From positions 1 through 63,659 of the forward strand of contig JABHDC010000009.1 of assembly GCA_018673255.1 (NCBI GenBank): DNA of 63,659 nucleotides, written 5' to 3'. Under the pieces are notes generated by a model, which saw nothing but the letters and a program-made list of their open reading frames with translations, was not told where the DNA came from and did not search any database. This document shows, piece by piece, positions 9,220-18,205 of this stretch (its first letter is position 1; every line of letters begins with the position of its first letter). Both the position numbers and the translations under genes were made by a program. The stretch is from Gemmatimonadota bacterium. Lineage in GTDB: Bacteria; Latescibacterota; UBA2968; UBA8231.

Positions 9220-11124
9220 TCAATTCTCGCTGGAGTGCAAGCCGCCGGATCCTGCCCGGAACTCGATATTTCCGCGCTCGGCATCTCCCTCTCGGGGCTG
9301 CGAACAATTCCAGTAGCAGGCCCCGCAGTGCACGCATTTCTCACGATCAAATTCCGGCACGCCGCCGTCGCTGCTACGCGTGATCGCCTCGCCGGAGCAG
9401 GCTTCCACACACAGCTTGTTGTCGCACTTCTCGCACAGATAGGGATACAGGAAGACCACGTGATCGGCGTAACCTTCCGGCGCCTGCACCTTCCCACCTA
9501 CCAGGAGGGCATCCTGATGTGACATGAGCAACTGGCCGTCGTAGGCAATTTCGGGCCACCCCACGGCATCCATCAGTGCATCGTGCATGCCTGTGCCCTG
9601 GGCCGTGGCCTGCGCCTCGATCTGCTCCAGTTTCTCTGCCGACACCCGACCGCGGTAATAGTCCTTCAGATCGGGAATCCGTTCATGGGGCCGTTTGATC
9701 TGACCGGACAGATTCAGCCGTCCACCTGTGAGGCCACTGAGCCCCATGCCGACAAGACCGGTGACAAACCCACGTTGAAAGCCGTCCCGGGCCCGTTCGG
9801 CCTGACGACTCTCGGCTTCGACCCAGCTTTCCCGTCGCCGGGAAACGTAGGTGCGTTCGAGATTCTCCCGACTGAAGGCTTCTCCCGTGCGGGCCAGTTC
9901 GATCACCGCTTCGGCCAAGCAGGCCCCGGTGGCCCAGGCTTCGTCGACGCCTGACCCGGTAAGCACATTGGTGCTGCCCGATCCTTCACCGATCCGCGCA
10001 TATCCGTCACCTGCCAGGTGCGGTTCGCCGCGACGGCCCGATTCACCAATGCTCTTGGCTCCCCAGGAGCGCAGGGTGCCGCCCTTGAGGTACGGCCACA
10101 ATCGGGGATGGGTCATCCAATGTTGCAGGTAGCGATAGGCCGTTCGCACGGGGTTGTCGAGCCACGACGGCACGAAGATGCCGAGGGACGCCACGCGATC
10201 CGGATGCACATAGAGGAAGCCGAAGATCTCCGGCTCGGGATAACCAAAAGTGTGCAACACCGTACCCGCGGGCAGATCGCAATCCTGGGGCAGATCCACG
10301 ACCATCTTCATGCCCACGGCCCAGTCGCGCTCATGATGGCCCTCGGGCATACCGAAGTGTTCGTTGAGTTGCTGACCCACTGGGCCAACCGGTCCATCGG
10401 CGATGACGGTGAGGGCAGCGTGAATGTCCATGCCAGGCATGAACGCCGGCCCGGGCTGCCCGGTCGCATCAGTGCCCTGATCGATGAGCCGCACGCCCTT
10501 CACGGCATCATCCTCGATCAGCGCCGAACTCACCGGCATACCAGGCCACAGTTGAATCAGCCCCGTTCCCATCAGCTGGCTGCCCACCCACTGATTGAAC
10601 TGTCCCAGGGAGAGCACCATCCCGTCATGCTTGGCGAGGAAGTCGGGGATGTAGGGCAACTCCAGCGCGTGGTCCTTGTAGGGCAACAACGGTCGGGCGC
10701 CGCGAATGAGGGCGTCTGCTGCCTTCAGTGAACCAGATCGCCGCGAAGCCCCGATCGGATCCAGCAGGTAGAACACCTTCTCATCGGTGACCGGATGAGC
10801 CATGGGGATCTGGCCGGATTCCACCTCGGCATCCAGCTCTGGAATGGTCGCACGGATCCCACGCGCCCGGGTGACGGCACCCGATACGCCGAAGCCGATG
10901 TCATCGGCCCGCTCGTAACACAGCACCTGCAGGGGCATGCCGGGCATGACCCGACTCTCCAGCGCCGGCATCCCATTTTCATCAACCAGCGCACGGGAGA
11001 GTGTGGTCAGAAACCCACCCGTGGCCGGGCCGAAACCGACGCAGGCAATGTCGACATCCATGCTCTGACGCAGGATCTCGTCAGGCGCACTCGTCTCTTC
11101 AGTTGGCGGTGTCGAGTCCTCCAT
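9220..11124 (-). CDS. ETF-quinone oxidoreductase/FixC-like flavoprotein with fused 8-Cys ferredoxin domain
   Basis: A 634-residue flavoprotein. A dinucleotide-binding loop, VGFGPATGG, lies near residues 29-37, and a GR2/FAD-type body follows. The last 80 residues form a ferredoxin-like domain. Its first cluster set is C-x2-C-x4-C-x3-C (CEKCDNKLCVEAC) and its second is C-x2-C-x2-C-x3-C (CVHCGACYWNC), followed by NIEF, which matches the ETF-QO end. It therefore resembles FixC fused to FixX. The role is to take electrons from EtfAB and pass them to quinone, or to ferredoxin if bifurcating. It is 8 bp from the acyl-CoA dehydrogenase stop and 27 bp before etfB. A later ATG, at residue 22, could also be used. 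Confidence 0.82.
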   Translation of the reverse strand: MEDSTPPTEETSAPDEILRQSMDVDIACVGFGPATGGFLTTLSRALVDENGMPALESRVMPGMPLQVLCYERADDIGFGVSGAVTRARGIRATIPELDAEVESGQIPMAHPVTDEKVFYLLDPIGASRRSGSLKAADALIRGARPLLPYKDHALELPYIPDFLAKHDGMVLSLGQFNQWVGSQLMGTGLIQLWPGMPVSSALIEDDAVKGVRLIDQGTDATGQPGPAFMPGMDIHAALTVIADGPVGPVGQQLNEHFGMPEGHHERDWAVGMKMVVDLPQDCDLPAGTVLHTFGYPEPEIFGFLYVHPDRVASLGIFVPSWLDNPVRTAYRYLQHWMTHPRLWPYLKGGTLRSWGAKSIGESGRRGEPHLAGDGYARIGEGSGSTNVLTGSGVDEAWATGACLAEAVIELARTGEAFSRENLERTYVSRRRESWVEAESRQAERARDGFQRGFVTGLVGMGLSGLTGGRLNLSGQIKRPHERIPDLKDYYRGRVSAEKLEQIEAQATAQGTGMHDALMDAVGWPEIAYDGQLLMSHQDALLVGGKVQAPEGYADHVVFLYPYLCEKCDNKLCVEACSGEAITRSSDGGVPEFDREKCVHCGACYWNCSQPREGDAERGNIEFRAGSGGLHSSEN

Positions 11125-11132
11125 GGGGCGGC

Positions 11133-13367
11133 CTACTGCGGATAATCGAGGGCTTCAGGGATCGCCACCTTCGATACGGCCGCCGCCGCCCGTTCCTTGG
11201 CCAACTGTGCCCCGGCGCCACATCCATCGAGACGACTACGCAGACGCCCAAAGGGCTCCAGTTCCGCCACGTGCACGCAGGGCCCCGCCTTCGGATCGTG
11301 CGTGCCGTCGATCTCGATCACATCGGTGAGGGACCGTGCATACGAACTGAGCCCAGGCATGACGGCCTCCAGTTCATCCAGCTCTTCCGCCTCGTAGAGG
11401 TGATCGGCGTCCTGGTCCCACGTGGGATGACCGTGAAAGCCATAGACGAGTCCTGAGCAGATCCGCGCCGCTTCACCCGCCGCGCGCACAGACTGCACCC
11501 GGCACAGATCGGAGAAGAAACTGACCATCCCATCCAGGCCCTCGGCCAGATTTGGATTCTGGCCGCCTTCACTGGCCAGGCGCAAGGTGTCTATGATCTG
11601 ACAACGAGCGGCCAGCAGCCAACACAGGGCGTCGGCCATGGGGAACGTGACCCCCTGACGCTGATCTCGATACAGCACCTTGCCCGCCCCATCGCGCGCT
11701 TCACGCAGGTACTGCAGGGCCCACTGCCACAGTTCCATGGCCGTGGCAAGATTGCAGGCACCGGTGCGTGGATGCGTACTGCCGATCTGCCGCAACTCGT
11801 CGATCCAGTTGCGATACTGGGCGAGGAAGACCTCATTCGTCTGCGTCACCGTGAGCTGGCGTCGTTGCACCGCCTCGGGCCCCTCGTAGGTCGCCTCCAG
11901 CTGTGCATCCATCCACTTCTGTGGCAGGAAGCCGGGGCAGTCCTCGGTGATGCCATAGCCGCCCATGAGACTGACCGCCTCACGCAGGGTCGTGGCGCCG
12001 TGACCGGTATTCCACAACTTGCACGCCGGCACCAGCACATTGGCCAGACAATCTTTGACGACGAACTGAACGAGCGCGTCACCCTCCAGTTCGGCGTAAC
12101 GAGCTTCATCACGATCTGCCGGATCTTTGGCCTGCAAAGCCAGGAATTCGAGGGCCGGCTGATGATATTCACGCAGGGCCCGCATCTCGGCGCGCCCGCC
12201 CTTGATGCCCTGAGACTCCATCATCACTGCCTTGCGACGCTCAAGTGCGTCGTATTCGTCGAAGTGCCGCGCCGTGGCGAATCCCAGGGATGCACTGGCC
12301 TCACCGGTTGCCCAGATATCGACCAGGCGATAGAGCGAATCCTCTTTCATCTGCAGACCCAGGTCGTAACGTGGGCTGCCCGGGCCACCCGCCTGCCCGC
12401 CGCGGAAGCGCTGGCGTTGGTAACGGATGACCGGTTCGATGGCCGACAGGAGCTTGGCCGAACTCATGAGGGCCACGGGAACCCGCGTGCGACGGAAGAC
12501 GGCCTCGATGATCTGACCGTGACTGTGACGTGGCACGATGACACCGTCCACAACATCGTAGCCACCGACGATACGACTGGCCGGCACTTTCAGACTGAAG
12601 ATGGGATCGCGCGTGGAGGAAAGCTGGTGCACGAGTTTGTGGGTGACGGCGCCACGGTCGAATTGCCCCTCATCCCCTTCTTCGATGATGATCATGCACG
12701 AGCCCTTGATGCGCTCATCGCCTGAATCCACGGCGGCGGTCACGAAGTCGGCGAAGTCCATGTTGGTGATGAATCGACCCCGCTTCTCTACCTGCAGAAT
12801 CGGCTCCTTGCCTTCTTCCCACTCCACGATCGAGATCTTCCCCGACAACACACCCGTATCCACACCGACATAGGGGAGAGGTTCGGTCAGGGCGAAGGCC
12901 CCGCGCCACTGCACACCGTCCACACCCGGGGGCACACACCGGGTCATGTAGTATTGCTTCTGCTCTTCGGTCCCCCGCTCGTGGATCGGTGCCAGAGCCA
13001 GATCACTGGCCAGGCTGGTCGTGGCGGCGCCACCATCGACCCAGGCCAACTCGAAACCGATCAACGCCAGGGCGAGATTCTTCGGTCCCTCGATGAAGCC
13101 ACCTTGCTCCGGCTCCATGAATGCGGCCGTGATCCCCGCCGCATCGAAGGCCTTGAGCATGTCATCTTTTTCCGTCGTCCACTCGTGTGTATTGCGCGCC
13201 CCATTGGCAACCATGCGCGCCACCGTGCTGCGCGCCACGGATCTGGTCGCCTGTACAATCATCTGCGTGTCGTAGCGATCCGCAAAACCCCACATGATCT
13301 GACGGGCATCATCTCCCGGCAGCGTCTGCAGCGTGCCACGGGTTCCCGGCTCAGCGGCCTGTGTCAT
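11133..13367 (-). CDS. Large acyl-CoA dehydrogenase
   Basis: At 744 residues this is about twice the usual acyl-CoA dehydrogenase length and close to the long FadE/ACAD forms. The N-terminal helical domain occupies about residues 30-165, the FAD-contacting beta-domain (AFALTEP...) about 165-295, and the C-terminal helices 300-510. The signature GGYGITEDCPGFLPQKWMDA is near residue 470. The following TYEGPE at about 492 holds the expected catalytic base Glu. A helical extension of about 240 residues follows, with unknown function. It is the first gene of the four-gene operon with FixC-like protein, EtfB and EtfA, so oxidation and electron transfer are coupled. gagggtgag upstream supports this ATG. 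The substrate chain type is unknown. Confidence 0.87.
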   Translation of the reverse strand: MTQAAEPGTRGTLQTLPGDDARQIMWGFADRYDTQMIVQATRSVARSTVARMVANGARNTHEWTTEKDDMLKAFDAAGITAAFMEPEQGGFIEGPKNLALALIGFELAWVDGGAATTSLASDLALAPIHERGTEEQKQYYMTRCVPPGVDGVQWRGAFALTEPLPYVGVDTGVLSGKISIVEWEEGKEPILQVEKRGRFITNMDFADFVTAAVDSGDERIKGSCMIIIEEGDEGQFDRGAVTHKLVHQLSSTRDPIFSLKVPASRIVGGYDVVDGVIVPRHSHGQIIEAVFRRTRVPVALMSSAKLLSAIEPVIRYQRQRFRGGQAGGPGSPRYDLGLQMKEDSLYRLVDIWATGEASASLGFATARHFDEYDALERRKAVMMESQGIKGGRAEMRALREYHQPALEFLALQAKDPADRDEARYAELEGDALVQFVVKDCLANVLVPACKLWNTGHGATTLREAVSLMGGYGITEDCPGFLPQKWMDAQLEATYEGPEAVQRRQLTVTQTNEVFLAQYRNWIDELRQIGSTHPRTGACNLATAMELWQWALQYLREARDGAGKVLYRDQRQGVTFPMADALCWLLAARCQIIDTLRLASEGGQNPNLAEGLDGMVSFFSDLCRVQSVRAAGEAARICSGLVYGFHGHPTWDQDADHLYEAEELDELEAVMPGLSSYARSLTDVIEIDGTHDPKAGPCVHVAELEPFGRLRSRLDGCGAGAQLAKERAAAAVSKVAIPEALDYPQ

Positions 13368-13606
13368 CGTTTCTCACCCTCGCATATGGCGGCGTCAGAA
13401 GACCACCACCCGTCCCGATTTCTCACCAAGTGCTTCGGGGACGCCGCGTCTCGGCGTTCAGGAATCCGTCCCGAATGCACCCCTCTCTCTACAAGGTGTA
13501 CAGTTCAGTCCCTTCCCGCATATAGGGAGCCTGGACCGGAGACGGATCGCTGGTTTGGTTCACTGAATCATCGTCGGCGAACACACTCGTCAAGTGGAAG
13601 CAAGTC

Positions 13607-14515
13607 ATGTCTGATTCAGATGCATCGGTCCAGCCGCAACTCCCCCTTCCCTTCGTCCTTTCCCCCGAGCAGATGGTGGCCTACACGGGCAAGTATGAAG
13701 GAGAACGCTTCCCCGATGGGCGGCCTCAAGTGCCTGATTCGATCCTGGAGCGCATGAAGCGTGTGACCTGTGAACAGGCCTGGACCGTGCTCAGATCACA
13801 TGGATACAACTGCCAGTATCAGGGCAAGTGGGTCGTCACCCACGACGATCCAGTGCTGGTGGGCCGGGCAGTCACCTGCAATTTCATTCCCCATCGACCG
13901 GATCTGGCCGACGTCGTCAACGATGCCGCCAGTGAGCAGGGACTCGAGGGCCGGGACAAACACTGGGTCATGGATCGCCTCGTGACCGGTGACGTCATCG
14001 TCGCCGACCTGCTCGACAAGCAGATCGGTGGTGGCTTCATCGGGGACAATCTGGCGAACATGATTCACAACAAGACAGGCACGGGCGCCGTCGTCTGGGG
14101 CGGCACCCGTGATCTGGCCGGGGTCCTGGAACTGGAGGATTTCGTCGTCTTCAACCGGAACTGGGATCCCTCCACGTCCGGTTCGTACGACCAGACGATG
14201 ATCATCGGCTACAACACACCCATCGTGATCGGACGCGCCGCGGTGATGGCCGGAGATATCGTGCTGGGATTGAAGGAGGGCGTCGTCTTCGTGCCGGCCC
14301 ATCTGGCCACCGAAGTCGTGGAGACATCCGAATTGATCCAGCTCAAGGATGCCTTTGGCTTCGAGCGACTCAAGGCCGGCATCTACACAGCGGGACAGAT
14401 CGATGCGGCCTGGTCTCAGGAGATCAACGACGACTTCTACGACTGGGTGCGAGCGCGCATCGACACGCTACCTGCTGAACAGCAGGAGATGCTTCGTAAG
14501 CAACCGTGGTATTAG
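13607..14515 (+). CDS. RraA-family protein (aldolase/decarboxylase-like)
   Basis: A 302-residue member of the RraA/HMG-aldolase superfamily. The core contains GGGFIGDNLANM, equivalent to the GALLGE metal and substrate loop, and VVWGGTRDLAGV, equivalent to the G-G-x-R-D signature whose Arg and Asp bind pyruvate and Mg2+ in HMG/CHA aldolases. The protein is nearly twice the length of a minimal RraA (about 160), with roughly 75 extra N-terminal residues and a 60-residue helical tail. An aldolase or oxaloacetate decarboxylase role in sugar-acid catabolism is more likely than RNase E inhibition. It is followed 34 bp later by an SGNH hydrolase in the same direction, so the two may be cotranscribed. 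Confidence 0.8.
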   Translation: MSDSDASVQPQLPLPFVLSPEQMVAYTGKYEGERFPDGRPQVPDSILERMKRVTCEQAWTVLRSHGYNCQYQGKWVVTHDDPVLVGRAVTCNFIPHRPDLADVVNDAASEQGLEGRDKHWVMDRLVTGDVIVADLLDKQIGGGFIGDNLANMIHNKTGTGAVVWGGTRDLAGVLELEDFVVFNRNWDPSTSGSYDQTMIIGYNTPIVIGRAAVMAGDIVLGLKEGVVFVPAHLATEVVETSELIQLKDAFGFERLKAGIYTAGQIDAAWSQEINDDFYDWVRARIDTLPAEQQEMLRKQPWY

Positions 14516-14549
14516 GTCCACATTCGATCATCGACACGCGAGACATCTC

Positions 14550-15563
14550 ATGAATCTGCTGGACCGTGAAGACCTGCTGTCATTCCTGCCCGGATGTATC
14601 CGCACCGAACGCACATCCACCGGACTCAGACTGCATCGACTGACCGCACAACAGGTCGACTATTTCCAGACAGCCAACGAAGCCTGGGGCATCCGGGCGA
14701 ATTGTCCGGCGGGCATTACGCTGCATCTCGAGACGGATTCACCCACCCTCGACCTGACGGGCCGCATCCTGCCCGGTGCCCGCACCTATGCCGGCATCGA
14801 TGTCGAAGTCGATGGAAGAGGCCTGAGAAGCCTGCGCATCGATGCGGGGCCGGAAACAAGGACGTGGCATCTGCTCGAAGGCGCGCTGACTGCGGGAGCA
14901 ACGCGACAACGTCGGAAGATCTGCGTCACCCTCCCGCAAAGTGCAATCCTGGAACTGGATGCGATGAGCCTGGACAGTGATGCTGAGTTGTGGATGCCAG
15001 CTCCCCACACGCTGAAGTATCTGGCCATCGGCGACTCGATCACGCAGGGCATGGATGCACGCGGGCCTTCTTCCATCTACCCCGTTCAACTGGCCCGGAT
15101 GCTGAATGCCCACCTGCTGAACCTCGGCGTGGGCGGACACATCTACGATCTGGCTGCGCTGGACGATGAGCTGCCCTTCGCCCCCGACCTGGTCACCATC
15201 GCCTATGGCACCAATGACTGGAGCCGTGACCTGAGCCAGGATCAGATCGCTAATACGGTTGATGAGTATCTGCGGCGTCTGATGGCCACCGTCGCCCGGT
15301 CCGCGAAGGTCTATGTCCTCGCGCCGCTCTGGCGCCACAATGGCCACGAGGCGAGAGCCGGTGGCACGTTGGTCGAATTCTCCCAGGCCATCGCCACGGC
15401 CGCGGCCGGCGTTGAGGGCGTATCCGTTGTGGATGGCACCACCCTCGTGCCGCACCGGGCCGAACTATTTGCCGATGGCACCCACCCCACCGACGAGGGG
15501 TTCCTCCACTATGCGATCAACCTGAAACAGGCGGTCGAGCGAAGCGAACCGACGTCTTCCTGA
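14550..15563 (+). CDS. SGNH/GDSL-family hydrolase with N-terminal beta domain
   Basis: A 337-residue two-domain hydrolase. Residues 1-150 look like a jelly-roll domain of the type found in acetylxylan or carbohydrate esterases of CE2-like organisation. The SGNH domain follows: block I AIGDSITQG (nucleophile Ser near residue 161), block II GVGG, block III YGTNDW and block V DGTHPTDEG (catalytic Asp and His near 309-312). No signal peptide is evident, so it is probably cytoplasmic. Likely substrates are acetylated or acylated sugars. The start MNLLDRED follows the RraA gene; the longer upstream frame is overlap with that gene. The stop lies 3 bp from the convergent esterase stop. Confidence 0.83.
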   Translation: MNLLDREDLLSFLPGCIRTERTSTGLRLHRLTAQQVDYFQTANEAWGIRANCPAGITLHLETDSPTLDLTGRILPGARTYAGIDVEVDGRGLRSLRIDAGPETRTWHLLEGALTAGATRQRRKICVTLPQSAILELDAMSLDSDAELWMPAPHTLKYLAIGDSITQGMDARGPSSIYPVQLARMLNAHLLNLGVGGHIYDLAALDDELPFAPDLVTIAYGTNDWSRDLSQDQIANTVDEYLRRLMATVARSAKVYVLAPLWRHNGHEARAGGTLVEFSQAIATAAAGVEGVSVVDGTTLVPHRAELFADGTHPTDEGFLHYAINLKQAVERSEPTSS

Positions 15564-15566
15564 ATT

Positions 15567-16664
15567 CTACTCTCCAGCCTCATTCTTGACCGCACCCCAC
15601 GACCTGGACCCCACAGCGCTGGGCACGGCCTCGTCGGCCAGCGTGTCGGAGAGGAACTGCATCGCGCGACCACACCACTGTTCCGGGAACAGCGGGGAGT
15701 GATCCCCGTTCACTTCCTCAAACTGGTGATCGATACCGGCCTCGCTCAGCGCCTGCGACATGGCTCGGCTGCTCGCCAGGAGTCCCGGCAGATCGCTGGT
15801 CCCGGCGATGAAGGCGATACCCCGCAGCCGGGCCGCTGAGTCGGCGTATTCGCGCAACACGCCCACCGGGAATGCCGCGGCCAATCTGCTGTACGTCGGC
15901 TCCACGGGCTGCAGCTCTCCGTCGACCAATTCATAGGGCAGATCGACAAACGGCGTGCCATTGTCCGGATTCGGTGTCCAAGCGACGGTGAATGGGTATA
16001 CGAGCCCGGTCCCGACCATCGCGTTGTCGACAGAAGCATCCCAACCGACCAGCTTGATCAGAGTCTTCCACTGGGCTGTGTAGTGCCCATGGGGCAGTTT
16101 CATGAACGCTTTTGTGCTGTAGACGGCGCTGAAGGTATCGGCGTGTTTGATGGCCAGGGTCATCGCGCCCCCGGCACCCATGGAATACCCGGAGAGGCCC
16201 CGGCTGCTGGCGGCGGGAATCGTGCGGTACTGCGCGTCGATGTACTCGACCAGTTCCACCGCGACGAAATCCTCCCACCCGCCGGCCACCGACGAATTGG
16301 CGTAGTTGCTGCCGCCGAGGTGGTTTGTGCCGTCGATGAAAACCACGATCATCGGGCGGATCGTGCCAGCCGACATATGGGCGGACAACTCCGGGGCGTA
16401 CCATTCCGCTTCGGCGTCGTGCACCCCCCCAAAGCCGGCCAGATTGTAGACGACGGGGTAAAGCCTGGTGGGCTCCTCGTCGTAGCCCGGCGGCAGGTAC
16501 ACGGCCACGCCGCGATCGGCGGAATCGCCGAGCAGGTTGCCCTCGAGCGCGGCCGAGTGTACGACGACCTCTTCTATCCTCCCTTCATCAGTCCAGCTGG
16601 CCGTGTTTGCCAACAAGACGAGGATCGCGATGCAGAAACCGATGTGGGTTCGTCTGACGTTCAT
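15567..16664 (-). CDS. Exported alpha/beta-hydrolase, esterase D-like
   Basis: About 365 residues, with a signal peptide ending near LLANTASW. The body matches putative esterases of the esterase-D/feruloyl-esterase type (PF00756): YLPPGYDEEP...YPVVYNLAGFGG near the oxyanion region, the nucleophile elbow GYSMGAGG, and a late His in NGDHSPLF. A lone Asp in IAGTSDLPG is a candidate for the third triad member. The protein is periplasmic or secreted and probably cleaves ester-linked acyl groups from polysaccharides or xenobiotics. MNVRRTHIGFC at 16664 is preferred over 16691 because it directly begins the signal peptide. Confidence 0.78.
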   Translation of the reverse strand: MNVRRTHIGFCIAILVLLANTASWTDEGRIEEVVVHSAALEGNLLGDSADRGVAVYLPPGYDEEPTRLYPVVYNLAGFGGVHDAEAEWYAPELSAHMSAGTIRPMIVVFIDGTNHLGGSNYANSSVAGGWEDFVAVELVEYIDAQYRTIPAASSRGLSGYSMGAGGAMTLAIKHADTFSAVYSTKAFMKLPHGHYTAQWKTLIKLVGWDASVDNAMVGTGLVYPFTVAWTPNPDNGTPFVDLPYELVDGELQPVEPTYSRLAAAFPVGVLREYADSAARLRGIAFIAGTSDLPGLLASSRAMSQALSEAGIDHQFEEVNGDHSPLFPEQWCGRAMQFLSDTLADEAVPSAVGSRSWGAVKNEAGE

Positions 16665-16690
16665 GTTACAGCCCCTCTCCATTCGTGTCA

Positions 16691-16736
16691 TTGCCCCTCT
16701 CAGGGTAGCATTGATGTATCTGGATTAGAGGGGCAA
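16691..16736. terminator. Inverted repeat upstream of the esterase gene
   Basis: ttgcccctct (16691-16700) pairs exactly with agaggggcaa (16727-16736) over a 26-base loop. It lies between the egtB-like stop and the esterase start, both on the minus strand. It could end the first transcript or act as an operator for the second; no T-run is seen. Confidence 0.4.
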
Positions 16737-16776
16737 GCCCGAAGTTTCTTGATTCCAGCCGGTCGCGCCTACGTCT

Positions 16777-18063
16777 CTATGGCTCGCGCAGCAGCCGGAT
16801 TCCGGGGATAGCAAAGCGGAAGGCGAGGGGCCAGAAGTTGCGATAGCTCACGCGGATATGCTCGGCAGGCGTCGCCCAGCTGCCCCCCTTGAGCACCATC
16901 TTGTTGCTCATAAACTTGCCATTGTATTCCTGAATGGTGCCATCGTACGGCCGAAAGCCGGGGTACTGCAGATAGGCACTGTTCGTCCACTCCCAGACAT
17001 TGCCGATCATGTGTTTCATCGGTGCGGACTGCTCGGTCATCGCGGGACGATAGTGTGCGCCCTCGAGGAGGACGGCTCTATCGGCGATGGTCGTGTCTAT
17101 GGCGCCAACCTCGCGCGCCGCGTGCTCCCACTCCACCTCGGTGGGCAGGCGCAGATGAGTGCCCTCCACCCGGCTACGCCAGCGAGCATAGGCGGCGGCC
17201 TCGAAGTAGCTCACATGAGATACTGGTTCGTTGAGATCGAGGGGGTGCCACCCGTGCAGGGTGAACCGTTGCCACTTGCCATCCTCAGAGGACCGCCAGT
17301 ACAAGGGCGCTGACGGGAAGATGTCGCGATCAGCGAGGCGCAGGATGGGCCGCATGCTGCCATCATCCCAGGACTCGGCGAGCCAGTGTGAGAATTCCTC
17401 GTACCCACCGTCTTCGATGAATTCCAGGTATTCACCGTTGATAACGGGTCGGTTCATGAGCTCGAAGGCGTTTACATAGGCCTTGTGCACACCATACTCG
17501 TTATCGAAGCCGAAGCCCCCTTCGACATTGCCGACCTCGGTGACCGCATCGTCGAAGCCGACCCACTCGACAGGTATCTGCGTTGATGCGAGAGCCTTCG
17601 ACGCGGGAAAACACAGATCATCGTCCTGGCGTAGCTCGAAGCGATTGCGCAGCAGCTCGGTGTAGAACAGCTCCTGATGTTGCTGCTCGTGCTGGATGCC
17701 GAGTGCAACGAGGCTCTCGAAGCCGTTGCCAGGATGGTCAGCAAGCAGACGGTCCATGACCTCGTCAACATCCTGACGGTATTTCAGGATGTCGGCGACG
17801 GGGATCTTGTCGATCAGGACGGTGCCGCGACAGGCCTGGCGAACGTGAGCGCCGGCACCCTTGTAGTAGGAATTGAAGTGATACCAGAGTCTCTCGTCTG
17901 CCTGACCGACTGGGCCCGTATGACGAGCGAGCACGATCGCATCGAAGAACCAGGTGGTATGTCCCAGGTTCCATGCTGGCGGGCTCACCTCGGGAGCCGA
18001 CTGGTCGAAGAACTCTGCGTCCTCCTCGAGGCACTGAACCATCTGGAGACTGTACTGTCGCAC
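16777..18063 (-). CDS. egtB: Ergothioneine biosynthesis protein EgtB-like sulfoxide synthase
   Basis: A non-haem iron enzyme that joins a Cys-derived thiol to trimethylhistidine (or histidine, in OvoA-like enzymes) with O2. The N-terminal DinB-like domain carries WNLGHTTWFFD and QHEQQHQE, giving the three iron-ligand histidines in the known H...H-x3-H arrangement. The C-terminal half is an FGE-sulfatase-type domain with LPTEVEWEHAAR, NVWEWT and the closing GIRLLREP. The first possible GTG is at 18063, but family-like sequence (RYRRVRQYS) extends upstream to about 18093. There a CTG is preceded by aaggggg, so the true start may be CTG. No egtD methyltransferase is adjacent. Confidence 0.85.
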   Translation of the reverse strand: MRQYSLQMVQCLEEDAEFFDQSAPEVSPPAWNLGHTTWFFDAIVLARHTGPVGQADERLWYHFNSYYKGAGAHVRQACRGTVLIDKIPVADILKYRQDVDEVMDRLLADHPGNGFESLVALGIQHEQQHQELFYTELLRNRFELRQDDDLCFPASKALASTQIPVEWVGFDDAVTEVGNVEGGFGFDNEYGVHKAYVNAFELMNRPVINGEYLEFIEDGGYEEFSHWLAESWDDGSMRPILRLADRDIFPSAPLYWRSSEDGKWQRFTLHGWHPLDLNEPVSHVSYFEAAAYARWRSRVEGTHLRLPTEVEWEHAAREVGAIDTTIADRAVLLEGAHYRPAMTEQSAPMKHMIGNVWEWTNSAYLQYPGFRPYDGTIQEYNGKFMSNKMVLKGGSWATPAEHIRVSYRNFWPLAFRFAIPGIRLLREP

Positions 18064-18205
18064 ACGCCGGTATCTTGAGCTCAGCGTTGTCAGGTCTGCC
18101 CCCTTCTCGTTGCGCTGCTACATCGCCTGCATCACGAAGTTCGGATCTTGATCACAAACCAATGGATCCGTCAAGACCTGGGGGTTGCCGAGAGTGTGGT
18201 CGACC

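Noticed and set aside
11772..12725. 317-codon open frame on the plus strand
   Set aside because: Antisense shadow of the acyl-CoA dehydrogenase gene, with no recognisable motif or ribosome site.
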